A stretch of 64,000 nt of DNA from Ecdyonurus torrentis (taxonomy: Eukaryota; Arthropoda; Insecta; Ephemeroptera; Heptageniidae). The first letter of the stretch is position 1, and each line of letters starts with the position of its first letter. The notes beneath the pieces are model-generated. The model saw only the letters and a program-made list of their open reading frames with translations. It ran no database searches and was not told where the DNA came from. Location of the stretch: the NCBI GenBank assembly GCA_949318235.1, contig OX439134.1, positions 31,001,749 through 31,065,748 on the forward strand, written 5' to 3'. Positions 28,301-35,972 of this stretch are shown here, in pieces. Made by a program: the position numbers and the translations under genes.

Positions 28301-31300
28301 CCTGCACTTTACTAGGTTGGGAAATCTACACGAATGCATACAATATAGCGTAATTGGTCTTAAATTAAAGGCAATACAATATTATTTTACAGGAATGTGT
28401 TAAAAAAATGTATTGCAAAATTTGACTCCGTGGCAAGGAGAAACGTTTTGCAAAGTCGCAATTTTTACTACAGTGTTAAGAGAGCTCGTTTTTAGCAGGC
28501 GATATCTCTATTAATATTAAAGATAAATCCATAGTGTAAGCGAGGAAAATTATCCTCATATCTTCCTATTTATGAATATCAAAGAAAAAAAATTTTAAAA
28601 TAAAAATTACAGGCGTAATTCAATTAGCTGTAAAAATGTAGCCAAAAACCAACGGCTTAACTTATATGAGTGAAAATGATAATAGAAGCGTAGAAGCGGT
28701 AATGAATAGAAGCGTAGAAGCGGTAATGAAGAATGTAAAAGACTTTTATTTTGAAAAAGTTGAATTAGAAACCAATTTACAATTTTAAAAAAATTACGCA
28801 TGTCAAAGTTAGGTAATCATACTATAGATACTCCCCTTACGCCTTGACTCTTCATTTCCCCTCACTTCCAAGCTTGATGCATTTCCCTTTCAGACCGCAT
28901 GCAAATGTTTTTCTACCTAGTAAAGGAGAAAAAAAAAGTTTTTCTGTCTATACTGCCTATTCTCACTTCAATCACTTGAAATATTACAAAATATACGTTT
29001 ATGTTATAATAACTTGCATTTCCTATCACTTTTTTTTTGTATGGTTTATAATAATACAAGTAATTTTTCCTATACTTTTCAATTTTTATAAGCTATTGAA
29101 TTATTAAAAATGTCATAATTTTTTTCATTACTATACTTGATCACAATACAATATAAATATTCTTATATTGCTTGATTTTTCCCGATATTTATTAATCTTG
29201 CTATTTCTTTCAATAAAACAGTAAAAAAAATACTGTTTTGAATTATTTTAGGTCATTATCTGTACCAATTATCTGTATTTTTTACATTTTTAAACTTTTA
29301 ATTTGAAAAAAAATTTAAAGGAAAAAAAAACAACAACATTTCTTGATGAATTGCACAATATAATCCATAACTGTGTATATTAATTCATATTTTGCATAAA
29401 TTGTTTTAAAAAATCTGAGCGAATTACGGTTATTCAAAATAAAAAAAATACATAGATTCCAAAATAGGCACGGTACACTATGTTATTTCGAGTCAATAGT
29501 TTAAGTTTTGATTAATTTTTGTAATAGCGGTGGTTGTCATGATGTTTTCATTTCCATGCATGTCACTTGCACGCGTCTATGGTACATCGCATCAATGTGA
29601 TATAAAAAAAAAAGAGTTTTCTAGTTTCAAAAACAGCTTCTTCCATTTTCAACAAAGGTAAAATCTTACCTGATAGTGATATGAAACTCACCTTTATTAA
29701 AAATGGAAGAAGCGGATCTTTGGTCACCATCGCAACATTTTTGTGCGATACGCTCAGTTCGATGCTTTCTCGTCAGCCACTGTTACTTTGCTTCAATAAC
29801 ATTGAAGCTCCACGTCGTGTAACGCAGACACATATAAATATAAAATATATAAATATAAAAATATAAAAAAAAAAAATAAATTTGAAAAAGAACTATTGAA
29901 GTCTAGCTTGATGTTTAAATAATATTTGCACATAAAGAAATTTAAAACATTATTGCATCCAATTGAAGCAAATTGCGTTTATATTACTATATTTATGCAA
30001 ACAATTAATATGTGAGCTTTGTTTTCGTTCTCTAAATAGAAGTTTTTCTTAAATATTGTTACTACAAATATTTAATTTCATATAATATGGTGAATTACCA
30101 TTTATAAATAAGAAAAAAATTTAAAAAAATTATGTTTAATTATAATTAATTCCACTGCAATCTATGTGAAAACGTTTAAAATAAAGCTTTGTACTATAGT
30201 AAAGAACAAAAAAAAATTATTTAATTATTATAATTTAGTTCCTTTCAACTTAAAAATAAACTCTATCTTAATAAATTTCATGTAAATTAAAAGGAAAGAA
30301 ATAACATAAGAAATGGTTACTGACATTTAATTACAACCCCCCTGCCCCCCCCCCCTCCCAAAAAAAAAGGAAATATAAAAAGTAATTAACAAATTCAAAC
30401 AATGAAAAAAAATTACTAATTGTATTGTGGTTTAATCATTAAAAGAAGGTTTATGACATTGTTAATAATTTAATATTTTATACAAATTATAAAGTATATA
30501 GGAAAAATTATTTGTATTATTATGAACCATACAAAAAAAAAGTGATAGGAAATGCAAGTTATTATAACATAAACGTATATTTTGTAATATTTCAAGTGAT
30601 TGAAGTGAGAATAGGCAGTATAGACAGAAAAACTTTTTTTTTCTCCTTTACTAGGTAGAAAAACATTTGCATGCGGTCTGAAAGGGAAATGCATCAAGCT
30701 TGGAAGTGAGGGGAAATGAAGAGTCAAGGCGTAAGGGGAGTATCTATAGTATGATTACCTAACTTTGACATGCGTAATTTTTTTAAAATTGTAAATTGGT
30801 TTCTAATTCAATTTTTTCAAAATAAAAGTCTTTTACATTCTTCATTACCGCTTCTACGCTTCTATTATCATTTTCACTCATATAAGTTAAGCCGTTGGTT
30901 TTTGGCTACATTTTTACAGCTAATTGAATTACGCCTGTAATTTTTATTTTAAATTTTTTTTTCTTTGATATTCATAAATAGGAAGATATGAGGATAATTT
31001 TCCTCGCTTACACTATGGATTTATCTTTAATATTAATAGAGATATCGCCTGCTAAAAACGAGCTCTCTTAACACTGTAGTAAAAATTGCGACTTTGCAAA
31101 ACGTTTCTCCTTGCCACGGAGTCAAATTTTGCAATACATTTTTTTAACACATTCCTGTAAAATAATATTGTATTGCCTTTAATTTAAGACCAATTACGCT
31201 ATATTGTATGCATTCGTGTAGATTTCCCAACCTAGTAAAGTGCAGGTTTCAATTTTTGTTTTTTTTTTAAGTAGATTCTGTATGGCCTTAATGAATTGTG

Positions 31301-32369
31301 AGAAGCGATGAGGTATTTTCAAAAATGATAGTATCATTTTATGCTGCAAATGTTTCTAATGTTTCATTCAAAATAAATTACTCCCACAATAAAATAACAT
31401 TGTAGTATACCATACGTATAGTGACTACAATATAAAATTTTATTCTCGTTTGGCCTCATGGTTATATAGGGTCATGGTTTCATTCATGTTAAAGTCGACG
31501 CCATAAGTGAGTGCTTAATAACATTGGCCAGTATAGGAAAATTACTAATTTTGCCAGTTTAAAAATACTTCGGAATATTTTTGAGAGCATTGATGCTGTT
31601 AACAGGTTGAATTAGTACCTCAAGTATGCATGAAAAATAATATGAATAACTAAAAAATAGCTATAATTTTCCAAAGAAAATAGCCAGAAACTACATTATT
31701 TGTCCTATGCTGAGCAATGTTATTCATTGCTCAAGAAGAGCATCAAAAAGCATTCAAAATGACGTCATGCGCACACACCCTATAATATATTGTTATTTAG
31801 ATTTTAATTAAACTATTACTCCATATAATATATAGGTTTTTTTAGTTTGAAAAAGTAATACAATAATTTCTATAGTACGTTCAAATCCTTCAACTTATGG
31901 AGAAAGATTTTTTTTTTTATCTTTTGTATCAGATTATTAAAGTTTTTGTTTTCTTCCATAAATACTGTATTTCAGTTACTATAAGACAAAAATAAACATG
32001 TAATAATTATGCTATCTCGATCTCCAGCATAATTTTTACAATACAGCATAATCTATGCTACACTTAATAATAACTATGTTACATAGCATAAATATTATGT
32101 TGTACGAACAGCTTATGTTTTTCTAACTTAGAATCAATTGATATAAATGCAGCATAAAATACGTCTTTTATTTTTTTTTACATTTATTAGTGAAAATATG
32201 CAACAATGAGTTTATTGCAATTTTATTATTGTTGTAACTAATGTGTTCTATAAAAAAAATCATTGAAACAAAATTAATTGTAGGTAGTATTTTTTAGTAC
32301 TTATTATATCCTCGATAATATACCTGTTTTATTATATAACAAATTGAACCTATCTCCCTCTCTCCCTCC

Positions 32370-32407
<38 letters not shown>

Positions 32408-35053
32408 ACATTGCAAATTTATCCTATATATATTTATTATATACAATAAAAATATGTCAAGAGATACTAAGAGAAAAACTTTATAACTGTATAATTAAAA
32501 ATAAGTGCGATCTTACATAACGTATTTAATTATATATAGGTATATTGTAGCATAAAAAATGTGAATAACGTATTCGTTTTCATCATTTCTTAAGATTTTT
32601 ATATAGAAAAAAAAAAAAAAAAAAAAAAAAACGAAACGAAACGAAACTAAATAACGTATAATGATTTTGATCTAGAAGAATTTTCTAACTCGTTTGTCAA
32701 AAGAATCACATACGTGCTAATTTCTACGCTAAATTAAAAAAAAATGTACTTGGAATATTTGTATAATACACAGTTTTGCAATGCTTTTATTTTTGTGGAA
32801 CTAACGGTTATGACGTCACTTAACGTGAAATTTTAATGATAAAAACGTTAGTGACGTCATAATCTTTGGGACTGAATTGAAAAAAATGTCGATTTGCAAC
32901 GGCTAAGTTGGATGTTTATTCCATCGTGAGTTTAACGCTTTTAACGTACCTAAAGTTTTTATCGTTACATTGTCAACGTTTAGTGACGTCATAATCGTGA
33001 ATTATACAATAATTAAAGCATTGCGAAACTGTGTACCAGTCATTTTACCAAAAAATGAATTTCTATTGACTTATGGCCATTCAATGCTATCAGATGGAGA
33101 TTTCAGTTGACGCAAAACTCTATCTAAATACATGTTATTCTCATATGCCAATTCATTTTTTAGTAAAATAACCGTATGGTAATTGTACCAGTTATCGGCA
33201 TGCTTGCTACAATTATCGACAGTTGTGTTTGCTGCTTTTTTATAATACGTTCCACTCTTTTTTTTTTTTTGAAAAAGTTTTGAAAATTTTACACAGAAAT
33301 GATTGCTTAAGAATCTCTTGTATGCTACAATTTCAAAGCCCTAAAATTAGTGGAAGATATTTAAAAAAAAATACAACTGCCGATAAGTAGTACAATTACC
33401 ATACAACCTTTTCAATAATTATTTTTTTAGAATGTCTTACGTTAGAACACGTTTCGTTACCACCGTCGATAAGTACATCATTTGTATGTAAATGATATTA
33501 TAAAATGTCTATAAAATTTCATCGTATATATTATAATAATATATAATTATTTTAATGATTGTGTGGTTTTTAAATCAAAAAGCGTAACGAAGAGATGATT
33601 AATATTTAAATTTCTTTATTGACTTCGTGATAAAACTTAAGTGTTAAACATTTGTATTTAACACTTATTTTATTAATTTGCAAGCAAAATTATTATTGTT
33701 TAAATTTAAATTACATAAAATTTTTATAATTGTAGCTTAATTATTTTTAAGTGGCTTATATATTTTTTTACAAATAAAATAAAATAAATTATGAAAAAAC
33801 AACAGAAATTTTGAATTCACAAAAACATTTAAACTGGTCAAAAATAAATACGTAATAATTATGCTAGTTCTATTCAGCAAAATTAATGCATAACAACATA
33901 ATTTATACTATATGGTAAAGCTATTATACTACACGGAAAGAATGATTTTTCATAATTTATGCTGAATTTACGTTAATATAGCATAAATTATGCTATATTG
34001 GAACAACATAATATTTATGCTATACAGCATAATTATTATGCATTATAGCATAATTTATGCTACATAGAACAATTAAGCTAAGGTTTTTTAAGCTATTTCA
34101 AGTTAAATTATATATTTTTAATAACTTGCAAAAATGCATTATTTTAGCTACTCATAATAACTTAAAAGTGTATATCTTAAATAAGTTAGGATTCGTAACT
34201 AAAGTAATGCACCAGTTTTTAGAGTGCTAGCATGAATATTATGTTTTTATTTTTGTCCGTGTACTTATCATAACTTCATAATTTATTTATAGCTAATATA
34301 TGTTAATACAAAATAATAACACTTCTGCTTTAAACAATGCCGCATATATTACTCTCTTTTATTTTATTTTATAATATAGTAAAGATGAATAAAGATCTTA
34401 TGAGGCGCTGACAGAATAATTTTGCATAATATCCTCTTTCAATTTAATGTTCTTCAAAAGTACAGGTTTGGATGTGTAATTTATTGCATGTTATATTATT
34501 TCTGTTCTATCTTTTTTAATTAATTAATATCAATTACATTATTAATTAAATTTATTTACGGTGGGAAATCAGGTACTGCGAGATTTGACTAAAAAATTGC
34601 AAAAAAAAAAAAAAAAAAAACTGACATTTTGCACACAGTAATACATTACGATATGGTATCTTCAAAAAAGTAAAAAAATTAGGGACTTACCATGCTAGAT
34701 TTTAAATTATGATATTTTGAAGTGTTAGTCCCATAAGAGCCCATGGTAATTTTAATAATTATTTTCTCTTTTATCTGATGGTCGTATTCTGACAATTTTA
34801 GCGCATAGATATAGCTAACTAATATCTACTAATATCTTTTAAATGGCATCATTAAGTTTCGAAGTTTTCTTACTAGATTTTGAGATATAAACCATCTAAA
34901 TACAACCCTTAAGCATATTTCGACAAGACCGTCAATACTTTTGTTATAACTATATAATTGTTACGATAAACTGCCTGGCTTAATAAAGATACTTAATCAA
35001 TGATATAAATTTTTACTATATAGCATTATGGAAATACTATAATTTATTTATTT

Positions 35054-35085
<32 letters not shown>

Positions 35086-35269
35086 GAGTAAATTTTATTT
35101 TTGAGTATCTATACATGCATACTTTTGTCATAATTTTTTTACTCTATTGCATTAGAGTAAAGCCATAGAGTAAAAAAATGTTTATAAAAATGGCATGCAC
35201 TGAACAGTACTGTATACATTAAACAAGAAGTGGATATAAATAAACACTTCAGTAGGCAATGTGTAAAAT

Positions 35270-35316
<47 letters not shown>

Positions 35317-35592
35317 TTGAAAATAAAAATAGAAATTACCATTTAGATAGGAAGATATAGATTATATCAGTATCTATATTTTTATATACATTAAAATGTT
35401 TAAATTATGCCAAAAAAAAATGTAAACAGCAATTTTAATTAATAATTAAGATCTAGAACTTACCTGTCTAAAAAAATCCGGTACGACATTTTCATCATTA
35501 AAAGAAGTTTCTTTAGGATCAATTATATAAAAAAATCTTCCAATTCCTTTCATTACAGAATGTGTAATTGTTGTTTCCGTAATGTTATCCAT
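7731..35592 (-). CDS. AGMO: Alkylglycerol monooxygenase (AGMO/TMEM195), 5' part, four exons
   Basis: The family is a membrane di-iron fatty-acid-hydroxylase-type enzyme of the ER that cleaves the ether bond of alkylglycerols using tetrahydrobiopterin. Joining 35592-35464, 8881-8754, 8145-7994 and 7834-7731 gives 513 nt, 171 open codons. Residues 20-40 ([18 protein letters not shown]) match the AGMO N-terminus. Hydrophobic segments are near 45-61 and 116-130. HRASHE is at 132-137 and [11 protein letters not shown] at 145-155. H132, H136, H145, H148 and H149 carry the same numbers I recall for human AGMO active-site histidines, which supports both the start codon and the splices. All introns are GT-AG. 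The third histidine cluster (near 221-225) and the C-terminal half (family about 440 residues) are missing and presumably lie past the left edge; I searched 1-7730 for the QFWIHTE exon and did not find it. No stop or frameshift is seen, so the gene looks functional. Confidence 0.88.
7994..8145 (-). CDS. AGMO: AGMO exon 3 (152 nt, first histidine motif)
   Basis: Acceptor CTGTTTTCAG ends at 8146. The exon encodes [30 protein letters not shown] and [13 protein letters not shown], then G before donor GTAAGTTC (7993-7986), phase 1. WDS-TWYLA-L-VDF-YYW-HR is a hallmark AGMO block. It contains the metal ligands H132 and H136 of the first histidine box. Confidence 0.92.
8497..8739 (-). mobile_element. 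MITE family A, copy 3 (truncated), in AGMO intron 2
   Basis: This is the reverse orientation of the family body, from CATTGCTCAGCATAGGACAA to AACATGAAAGCATACACACT. The end carrying ATGACGTCAT is missing. It ends 15 bp from the boundary of AGMO exon 2. Confidence 0.7.
8754..8881 (-). CDS. AGMO: AGMO exon 2 (128 nt)
   Basis: Acceptor TTATGTTTTAG at 8892-8882 is followed by [10 protein letters not shown] and the conserved [12 protein letters not shown]. The exon ends GGC AA before donor GTAAGT (8753-8748), phase 2. It carries the first predicted membrane helix. Exon 1 joins it directly in phase 0, with no missing residues against the family, so intron 1 really spans 8882-35463. A family-A MITE begins only nine bases downstream of the donor motif. 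Confidence 0.88.
8983..9322 (+). mobile_element. MITE family B, copy 2
   Basis: TTAAAGGAATAGACCAGAG to GTGGTCTATGGCTTTAA. The CRE octamer is mutated here (TCTGGCGTCATA). It lies in AGMO intron 1, about 100 bp from exon 2. Confidence 0.78.
9323..11754. other. AT-rich DNA of AGMO intron 1
   Basis: Degenerate (TTGA)n and poly-T (10749-10769). A family-V-like trace (CTTATCTGATGATCACGGGT) stands at 10944. No exon recognised. Confidence 0.5.
9940..10085. repeat. Degenerate (TTGA)n repeat
   Basis: Repeated ATTGATTGATTG variants, ageing at both ends, then ATTCATTCATTC. Confidence 0.75.
11755..12252. mobile_element. MITE family E, split by family-A copy 2
   Basis: The halves 11755-11822 and 12133-12252 belong to an AT-rich family full of GCATAATTATTATG and ATTTATGCTATAATGGC motifs, ending ATTACGTATTTTCC. 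Confidence 0.55.
11823..12132 (+). mobile_element. MITE family A, copy 2, inserted in a family-E MITE
   Basis: The ends are TATAGGGTGTATGC and GCATACACCCTATA. Flanks AATTTATGC and TTGCATAATT are the two halves of an AT-rich family-E element. TA (or TATA) is duplicated at the junctions. Confidence 0.8.
12732..12941. mobile_element. Hairpin MITE (210 bp)
   Basis: Arms of about 90 bp: GTCAAGATGAAGCTTCTAC and GTAGAAGCTTCATCTTGAC, then GATCTACACTTTA / TAAAGTGTAGATC and CTACCTGGAG / CTCCAGGTAG. Confidence 0.7.
12990..13186. mobile_element. MITE family E, intact palindromic copy
   Basis: ACAGAAAGAATAAATTACGT at the left, mirrored by TAAATTACG...TTATTCTTTCCGTG at the right. The arms (about 60 bp) share CATTTATGTCATTATAGC and GCTATAATGACATAAAT. 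It serves as the empty-site reference for family-A copy 6. Confidence 0.65.
13187..14206. other. AT-rich DNA of AGMO intron 1
   Basis: Holds a 35-A run (13807-13841) and a purine-rich stretch (13940-14040). Nothing else seen. Confidence 0.5.
14216..14527. mobile_element. Hairpin MITE family F, copy 1, with 9-bp target duplication
   Basis: 312 bp, almost perfect hairpin with arms of about 140 bp around a GC-rich loop (TTTTCCGCGCGCGTGGACC). Ends AAAGGCGTAGAACACC and complement. AACTGACTT flanks both sides (14207-14215 and 14528-14536). TGACGTCA occurs in each arm. A 9-bp duplication with long arms would fit a Mutator-like origin; TTAA at both ends is an alternative reading. Confidence 0.8.
14560..14945. 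mobile_element. MITE family E copy with a LINE-like tail inside
   Basis: Left part ATAATAATTATGCTTGTTCA, right part TATTACGTAATTTATTTTTC. Between them, 14722-14775 is a segment also found at 41.64 kb. Confidence 0.4.
14722..14775 (+). repeat. LINE-like 3' end fragment
   Basis: GACTTGTTCTACGCTTCAAT and GCGTAATAAAATGTTATCTT resemble 41648-41702 (GACTTGTTCTATTCTGTACA, ACGTAATAAAATCTTGAATC), as expected of non-LTR retroelement 3' ends. Confidence 0.3.
15000..15565 (+). mobile_element. Repeat family V, copy 1, interrupted by the Harbinger-like MITE
   Basis: GCGGGAAATCAGCCACTCAG, TTTTGCACAGTAAAACATTA, CTTATCTGATGGTCACGGGT, GAGATATAAGCCATCTGAAT. The same order of motifs recurs in five other copies. 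Confidence 0.7.
15249..15458. mobile_element. Harbinger-like MITE with TTA target duplication, nested in family V
   Basis: AGCATTGTTCACATGACGCG and its complement at the right end; arms run nearly to the centre and are rich in CGCGTCAACG. TTA is duplicated at 15246-15248 and 15459-15461, and family-V copies at 52.1 and 59.4 kb give the empty site (CTGTTACTGTTAAC). A 3-bp TWA duplication is characteristic of PIF/Harbinger. Confidence 0.78.
15579..15979 (+). mobile_element. SINE family 1, copy 2, with a nested element
   Basis: Its 5' end reads GGTATGGCCGAGTGACAGG, resembling the box A region of tRNA-Leu/Ser genes, which suggests a tRNA-derived SINE. It has the same body as the other copies and ends in GGCAAGC(A)n then (TA)n. 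The body is interrupted between GGATGGCATA and TTTGGTGTAGC by the short inverted-repeat element at 15786-15915. Confidence 0.65.
15786..15915. mobile_element. Short inverted-repeat element nested in SINE copy 2
   Basis: It begins GACAGAAGGCCCGCGGACAA and ends with the near-perfect complement (TTGTCCACGGACCTTCTGTC). GGACAAAAGG-type motifs are repeated subterminally (ACAAAAGACCC, GGGCCTTTTGTCC). No clear target duplication was found. It is GC-rich compared with the surroundings. Confidence 0.6.
16022..17829. other. AT-rich DNA of AGMO intron 1
   Basis: Poly-T of about 44 (16700-16743), poly-G (16785-16794) and a (TC)n tract. No gene or clear transposon seen. Confidence 0.5.
16933..16976. repeat. 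(TC)n microsatellite
   Basis: Uninterrupted CT tract. Confidence 0.92.
17832..17951. mobile_element. Tc1/mariner-type MITE, copy 1 (TA-flanked)
   Basis: CAGCTCTGGCCAAAAGTTCC with the exact complement at the right end; TA on both sides (17830-17831, 17952-17953). The interior is GC-rich (GCAGCGGCCGCCGCTGC). Only 120 bp, no coding capacity. Confidence 0.75.
17954..18624. other. AT-rich DNA of AGMO intron 1
   Basis: Nothing recognisable beyond AT-rich sequence and short T runs. Confidence 0.45.
18625..18856. repeat. Compound (TATG)n/(TA)n microsatellite
   Basis: (TA)n at about 18648-18733 and 18770-18854 separated by a TATGTATGTATATGTG spacer. One of the largest (TA)n blocks here. Confidence 0.95.
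19125..19345. mobile_element. MITE family E copy
   Basis: GGACAAAAATGTAATAATTA, GCTTGCTCAATGAAGCAACA, ACTTATGTTATTACAAAAT. The right end is masked by a poly-T run at 19323-19344. Confidence 0.5.
19426..19584. mobile_element. Tc1/mariner-type MITE, copy 2 (right end diverged)
   Basis: CAGCTCTGGCCTAAAGTTTA at the left; the right end TTAAACTTTTGCCCATA has lost the last bases. It shares GATTTGCATAGGCAACCCG with the 17.8-kb copy. Confidence 0.65.
19585..21702. other. AT-rich DNA of AGMO intron 1
   Basis: Apart from repeat Y, no element resolved. TCACGGATCAGGTTCGAAAC near 21296 looks slightly tRNA-like but has no cloverleaf partner that I can draw. Confidence 0.45.
20440..20560 (+). repeat. Dispersed repeat Y, copy 1
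   Basis: GTGGTCAGCTGGAGACGTGT and TTGCAGGTCAAAATTTCATT match 59580-59698 in reverse. Confidence 0.55.
21703..22044 (-). mobile_element. MITE family B, copy 3
   Basis: Reverse orientation: TTAAAGCCATAGACCACAT to TGGTCTATTCCTTTAA. TATGACGTCAGAA at 21863-21875 is intact. Confidence 0.78.
22262..22325 (+). repeat. LINE-like 3' end fragment
   Basis: CTTGACTGGGTCAATAAAAT resembles 58505-58540 (AACTGCCTAGGTCAATAAAA) and 34968-34990 (AACTGCCTGGCTTAATAAAG). Assigned by similarity between copies only. Confidence 0.3.
22424..23032. mobile_element. MITE family C, copy 1, interrupted by a family-D MITE
   Basis: Palindromic element: ATTACCATACCTTATTATCC at the left and GGATAATAAG...GGTATGGTAATTATT at the right. 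The core has CTGACGTCACA and CTCTGATTGGTTGATG. The family-D insert is 22508-22775, giving the abnormal length. Confidence 0.72.
22508..22775. mobile_element. MITE family D, copy 1, nested in family C
   Basis: Termini CACTCTAAAAA and TTTTTTTAGAGTG. The whole element is a palindrome (TAGCTAAAATAATGCA... and ...TTATTTTAGCTACTCGTA). Confidence 0.72.
23380..24366. repeat. (TCAC)n array of about 904 bp flanked by (TC)n
   Basis: Perfect CACT/TCAC tetramers from about 23428 to 24331 (226 units), with (TC)n on both sides (23380-23412, 24334-24366). A 4-bp unit keeps frames open, producing artefactual Leu-Thr-His-Ser reading frames. It lies in AGMO intron 1. Confidence 0.95.
24681..24969. mobile_element. 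MITE family D, copy 2 (full length)
   Basis: CACTCTAAAAATTGGTGCAT to ATGCACCATTTTTTAGAGTG, 289 bp, near-perfect palindrome with the arms meeting around 24825. Confidence 0.75.
24990..25077. mobile_element. Short MITE family S, copy 1
   Basis: AGTCTTACATTTTGAGCG pairs with CACTTAAAATGTAATACT; followed by CTAGCGCGCTAG. Wedged between a family-D and a family-N element. Confidence 0.5.
25096..25270. mobile_element. Hairpin MITE family N, copy 1
   Basis: TTATGTTTACTCAAAATGCG at the left with complement at the right; the arms carry GGAAACCACGTGACGGTAAA. The loop GCCTAGCTTGCTGCTGGCAC is shared by copies at 48 kb. Confidence 0.72.
25278..25975. other. AT-rich DNA of AGMO intron 1
   Basis: Two poly-T runs (25330-25348, 25359-25383). 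No element or gene seen. Confidence 0.45.
25976..26160 (+). repeat. Dispersed repeat with CRE, copy 2
   Basis: TTTATTGCATATTCTAAAAG, CGTGACGTCATTTTTCGTGT. Ends not defined. Confidence 0.5.
26543..27480. mobile_element. Non-autonomous DNA transposon, 938 bp, 198-bp inverted repeats, TA duplication
   Basis: CAGGGTCCGTCACGAAAATC begins the left repeat (26543-26740); the right repeat is 27283-27480. TA flanks both ends (26541-26542, 27481-27482), pointing to Tc1/mariner (IS630). The 542-bp interior has no long open frame; stretches such as CTCTTGAAACCGTTCGGAAG may be transposase remnants, which I could not confirm. Confidence 0.8.
27483..28235. other. AT-rich DNA of AGMO intron 1
   Basis: TGTACGTACG palindromes near 27892 and 27981; otherwise nothing recognised. 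Confidence 0.45.
28240..29119 (+). repeat. Left arm of the 3.07-kb inverted repeat
   Basis: It includes a 24-bp tandem duplication (AGAAGCGTAGAAGCGGTAAT units at 28682-28729) that is single in the right arm and explains the 23-bp length difference. An 87-codon frame (28844) is mirrored in the other arm, but conservation there only reflects the duplication. Confidence 0.75.
29120..30450. other. Spacer of the 3.07-kb element
   Basis: AT-rich, without a convincing gene. A small hairpin at about 29629-29718 pairs GCTTCTTCCATTTT with AAAATGGAAGAAGC. There is a C-rich run (CCCCCTGCCCCCCCCCCTCC) near 30339. Nothing else recognised. Confidence 0.5.
30451..31307 (-). repeat. Right arm of the 3.07-kb inverted repeat
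   Basis: Complement of the left arm, from TTATGACATTGTTAATAATT to TGAATTGTGAGAAGCG. Divergence rises only in the last 50 bp next to the spacer. Confidence 0.75.
31465..31784 (+). mobile_element. MITE family A, copy 4
   Basis: TATAGGGTCATGG at the left and GCACACACCCTATA at the right, with ATGACGTCATGCG internally. It is a diverged subfamily (AGAAGAGCATCAAAAAGC) shared with the copy at 54.6 kb. Confidence 0.75.
32000..32178. mobile_element. MITE family E copy
   Basis: AATTATGCTATCTCGATCTC to GATATAAATGCAGCATAAAA. Same architecture, diverged. Confidence 0.5.
32350..32408. repeat. (TC)n microsatellite
   Basis: Imperfect CT tract with CCCT variants. Confidence 0.9.
32767..33035. mobile_element. 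MITE family H, TA-flanked, three CRE octamers
   Basis: TACACAGTTTTGCAATGCTT at the left and AAAGCATTGCGAAACTGTGTA at the right, with TA at both borders as in Tc1/mariner-type insertions. TGACGTCA at 32811, 32852 and 32984. Confidence 0.65.
33040..33171 (+). repeat. Dispersed repeat W, copy 2
   Basis: Matches 5340-5480. Sandwiched between MITE families H and I, so three elements stand side by side. Confidence 0.55.
33172..33410. mobile_element. MITE family I
   Basis: About 26-bp inverted ends: TATGGTAATTGTACCAGTTA at 33175 and its near-complement ending TACAATTACCATA at 33403. No coding capacity. Confidence 0.6.
33845..34075. mobile_element. MITE family E, one or two abutting copies
   Basis: ACGTAATAATTATGCTAGTT, then an inner CACGGAAAGAATGA and ACATAATATTTATGCTATAC. 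The right side passes into family D at about 34060. Confidence 0.5.
34060..34234. mobile_element. MITE family D, left-truncated copy
   Basis: Right half complete: TTTTAGCTACTCATAATAAC, GGATTCGTAACTAAAGTAAT, TTTTTAGAGTG. The left side runs into a family-E repeat. Confidence 0.6.
34558..34915 (+). mobile_element. Repeat family V, copy 2
   Basis: ACGGTGGGAAATCAGGTACT to GATATAAACCATCTAAATAC. A poly-A run (34600-34620) has expanded inside. Confidence 0.65.
35464..35592 (-). CDS. AGMO: AGMO exon 1 (43 codons, start ATG)
   Basis: ATG at 35592-35590 begins MDNITETT and the exon ends VPDFFRQ before a consensus donor CAG/GTAAGT at 35463-35458 (phase 0). An upstream in-frame ATG at 35652 would add 20 residues (MRSANVSKLV...). 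I prefer the inner ATG because it makes the catalytic histidines fall at 132, 136, 145, 148 and 149 as in human AGMO. The motif [12 protein letters not shown] resembles the family's conserved N-terminal stretch. Confidence 0.85.
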
Positions 35593-35830
35593 TGTAAATA
35601 ACTCTGTTTGAATATTAATTATCACCAGTTTTGATACATTTGCGCTGCGCAATGTTTGTTTCTACTAAACGTATACAAACCAGACACAGACTTATATATA
35701 ACCATGCTGGTATACAATACATAGGCTATGTATATTATCTAACTTTACTTTTAGTCTTCTACTGCGCATATTGTAATGTTAATCTTATGGAGTGACGTCA
35801 TTGGTGAACCTGCGCAGAAATAAAATAATC
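35593..35830 (-). promoter_or_regulatory. AGMO: Putative AGMO promoter and 5' UTR
   Basis: Reading the minus strand toward the ATG there are TGCGCAGG near 35816, a CCAAT box with a full CRE TGACGTCA (35793-35800), TGCGCAGT near 35765, TATATAAG at 35698-35691, and TTGCGCAGCGC near 35645. A start about 25-30 nt below the TATA would lie near 35665, giving a leader of roughly 70 nt. The motifs are seen directly; the start site is inference. A TATAAAGA on the plus strand at 35843-35850 may be fortuitous. Confidence 0.45.
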
Positions 35831-35970
35831 AGCTTGTTAAGTATATAAAGAGAGGGAGTGAGTGGAAAATATATATGGGGAGGGGTGAAAAGTGAAAATA
35901 AACATACACCTTACTTCTTTTTGTAATACATGGTATAATAGAGGTGACAACTTCTTTTTTCTTTGGGGAG

Positions 35971-35972
35971 TT

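Larger units (their letters stand above)
28240..31307. mobile_element. 3.07-kb element with arms of about 870 bp and possible ATGA duplication
   Basis: The left arm 28240-29119 and right arm 30451-31307 are inverted copies with very few differences. Ends CGCTTCTCACAATTCATTAA and complement; ATGA stands at 28236-28239 and 31308-31311. The 1.33-kb spacer shows no transposase. A 4-bp duplication and long arms would fit a non-autonomous Sola-type or foldback element, but family is inference. It lies inside AGMO intron 1. Confidence 0.75.
8882..35463 (-). other. AGMO: AGMO intron 1 (about 26.6 kb)
   Basis: It is bounded by CAG/GTAAGT at 35464/35463 and TTTTAG/TCC at 8882/8881. Almost everything recognisable inside is repetitive: microsatellites, MITEs, a 938-bp TA-flanked element and a 3.07-kb large inverted repeat. 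I saw no other conserved exon inside. Introns 2 (608 nt) and 3 (159 nt) are short by contrast. Confidence 0.8.

Noticed and set aside
28844..29107. 87-codon frame duplicated at 30470-30727
   Set aside because: The two are the arms of one inverted repeat; composition is not protein-like and no domain is recognised.
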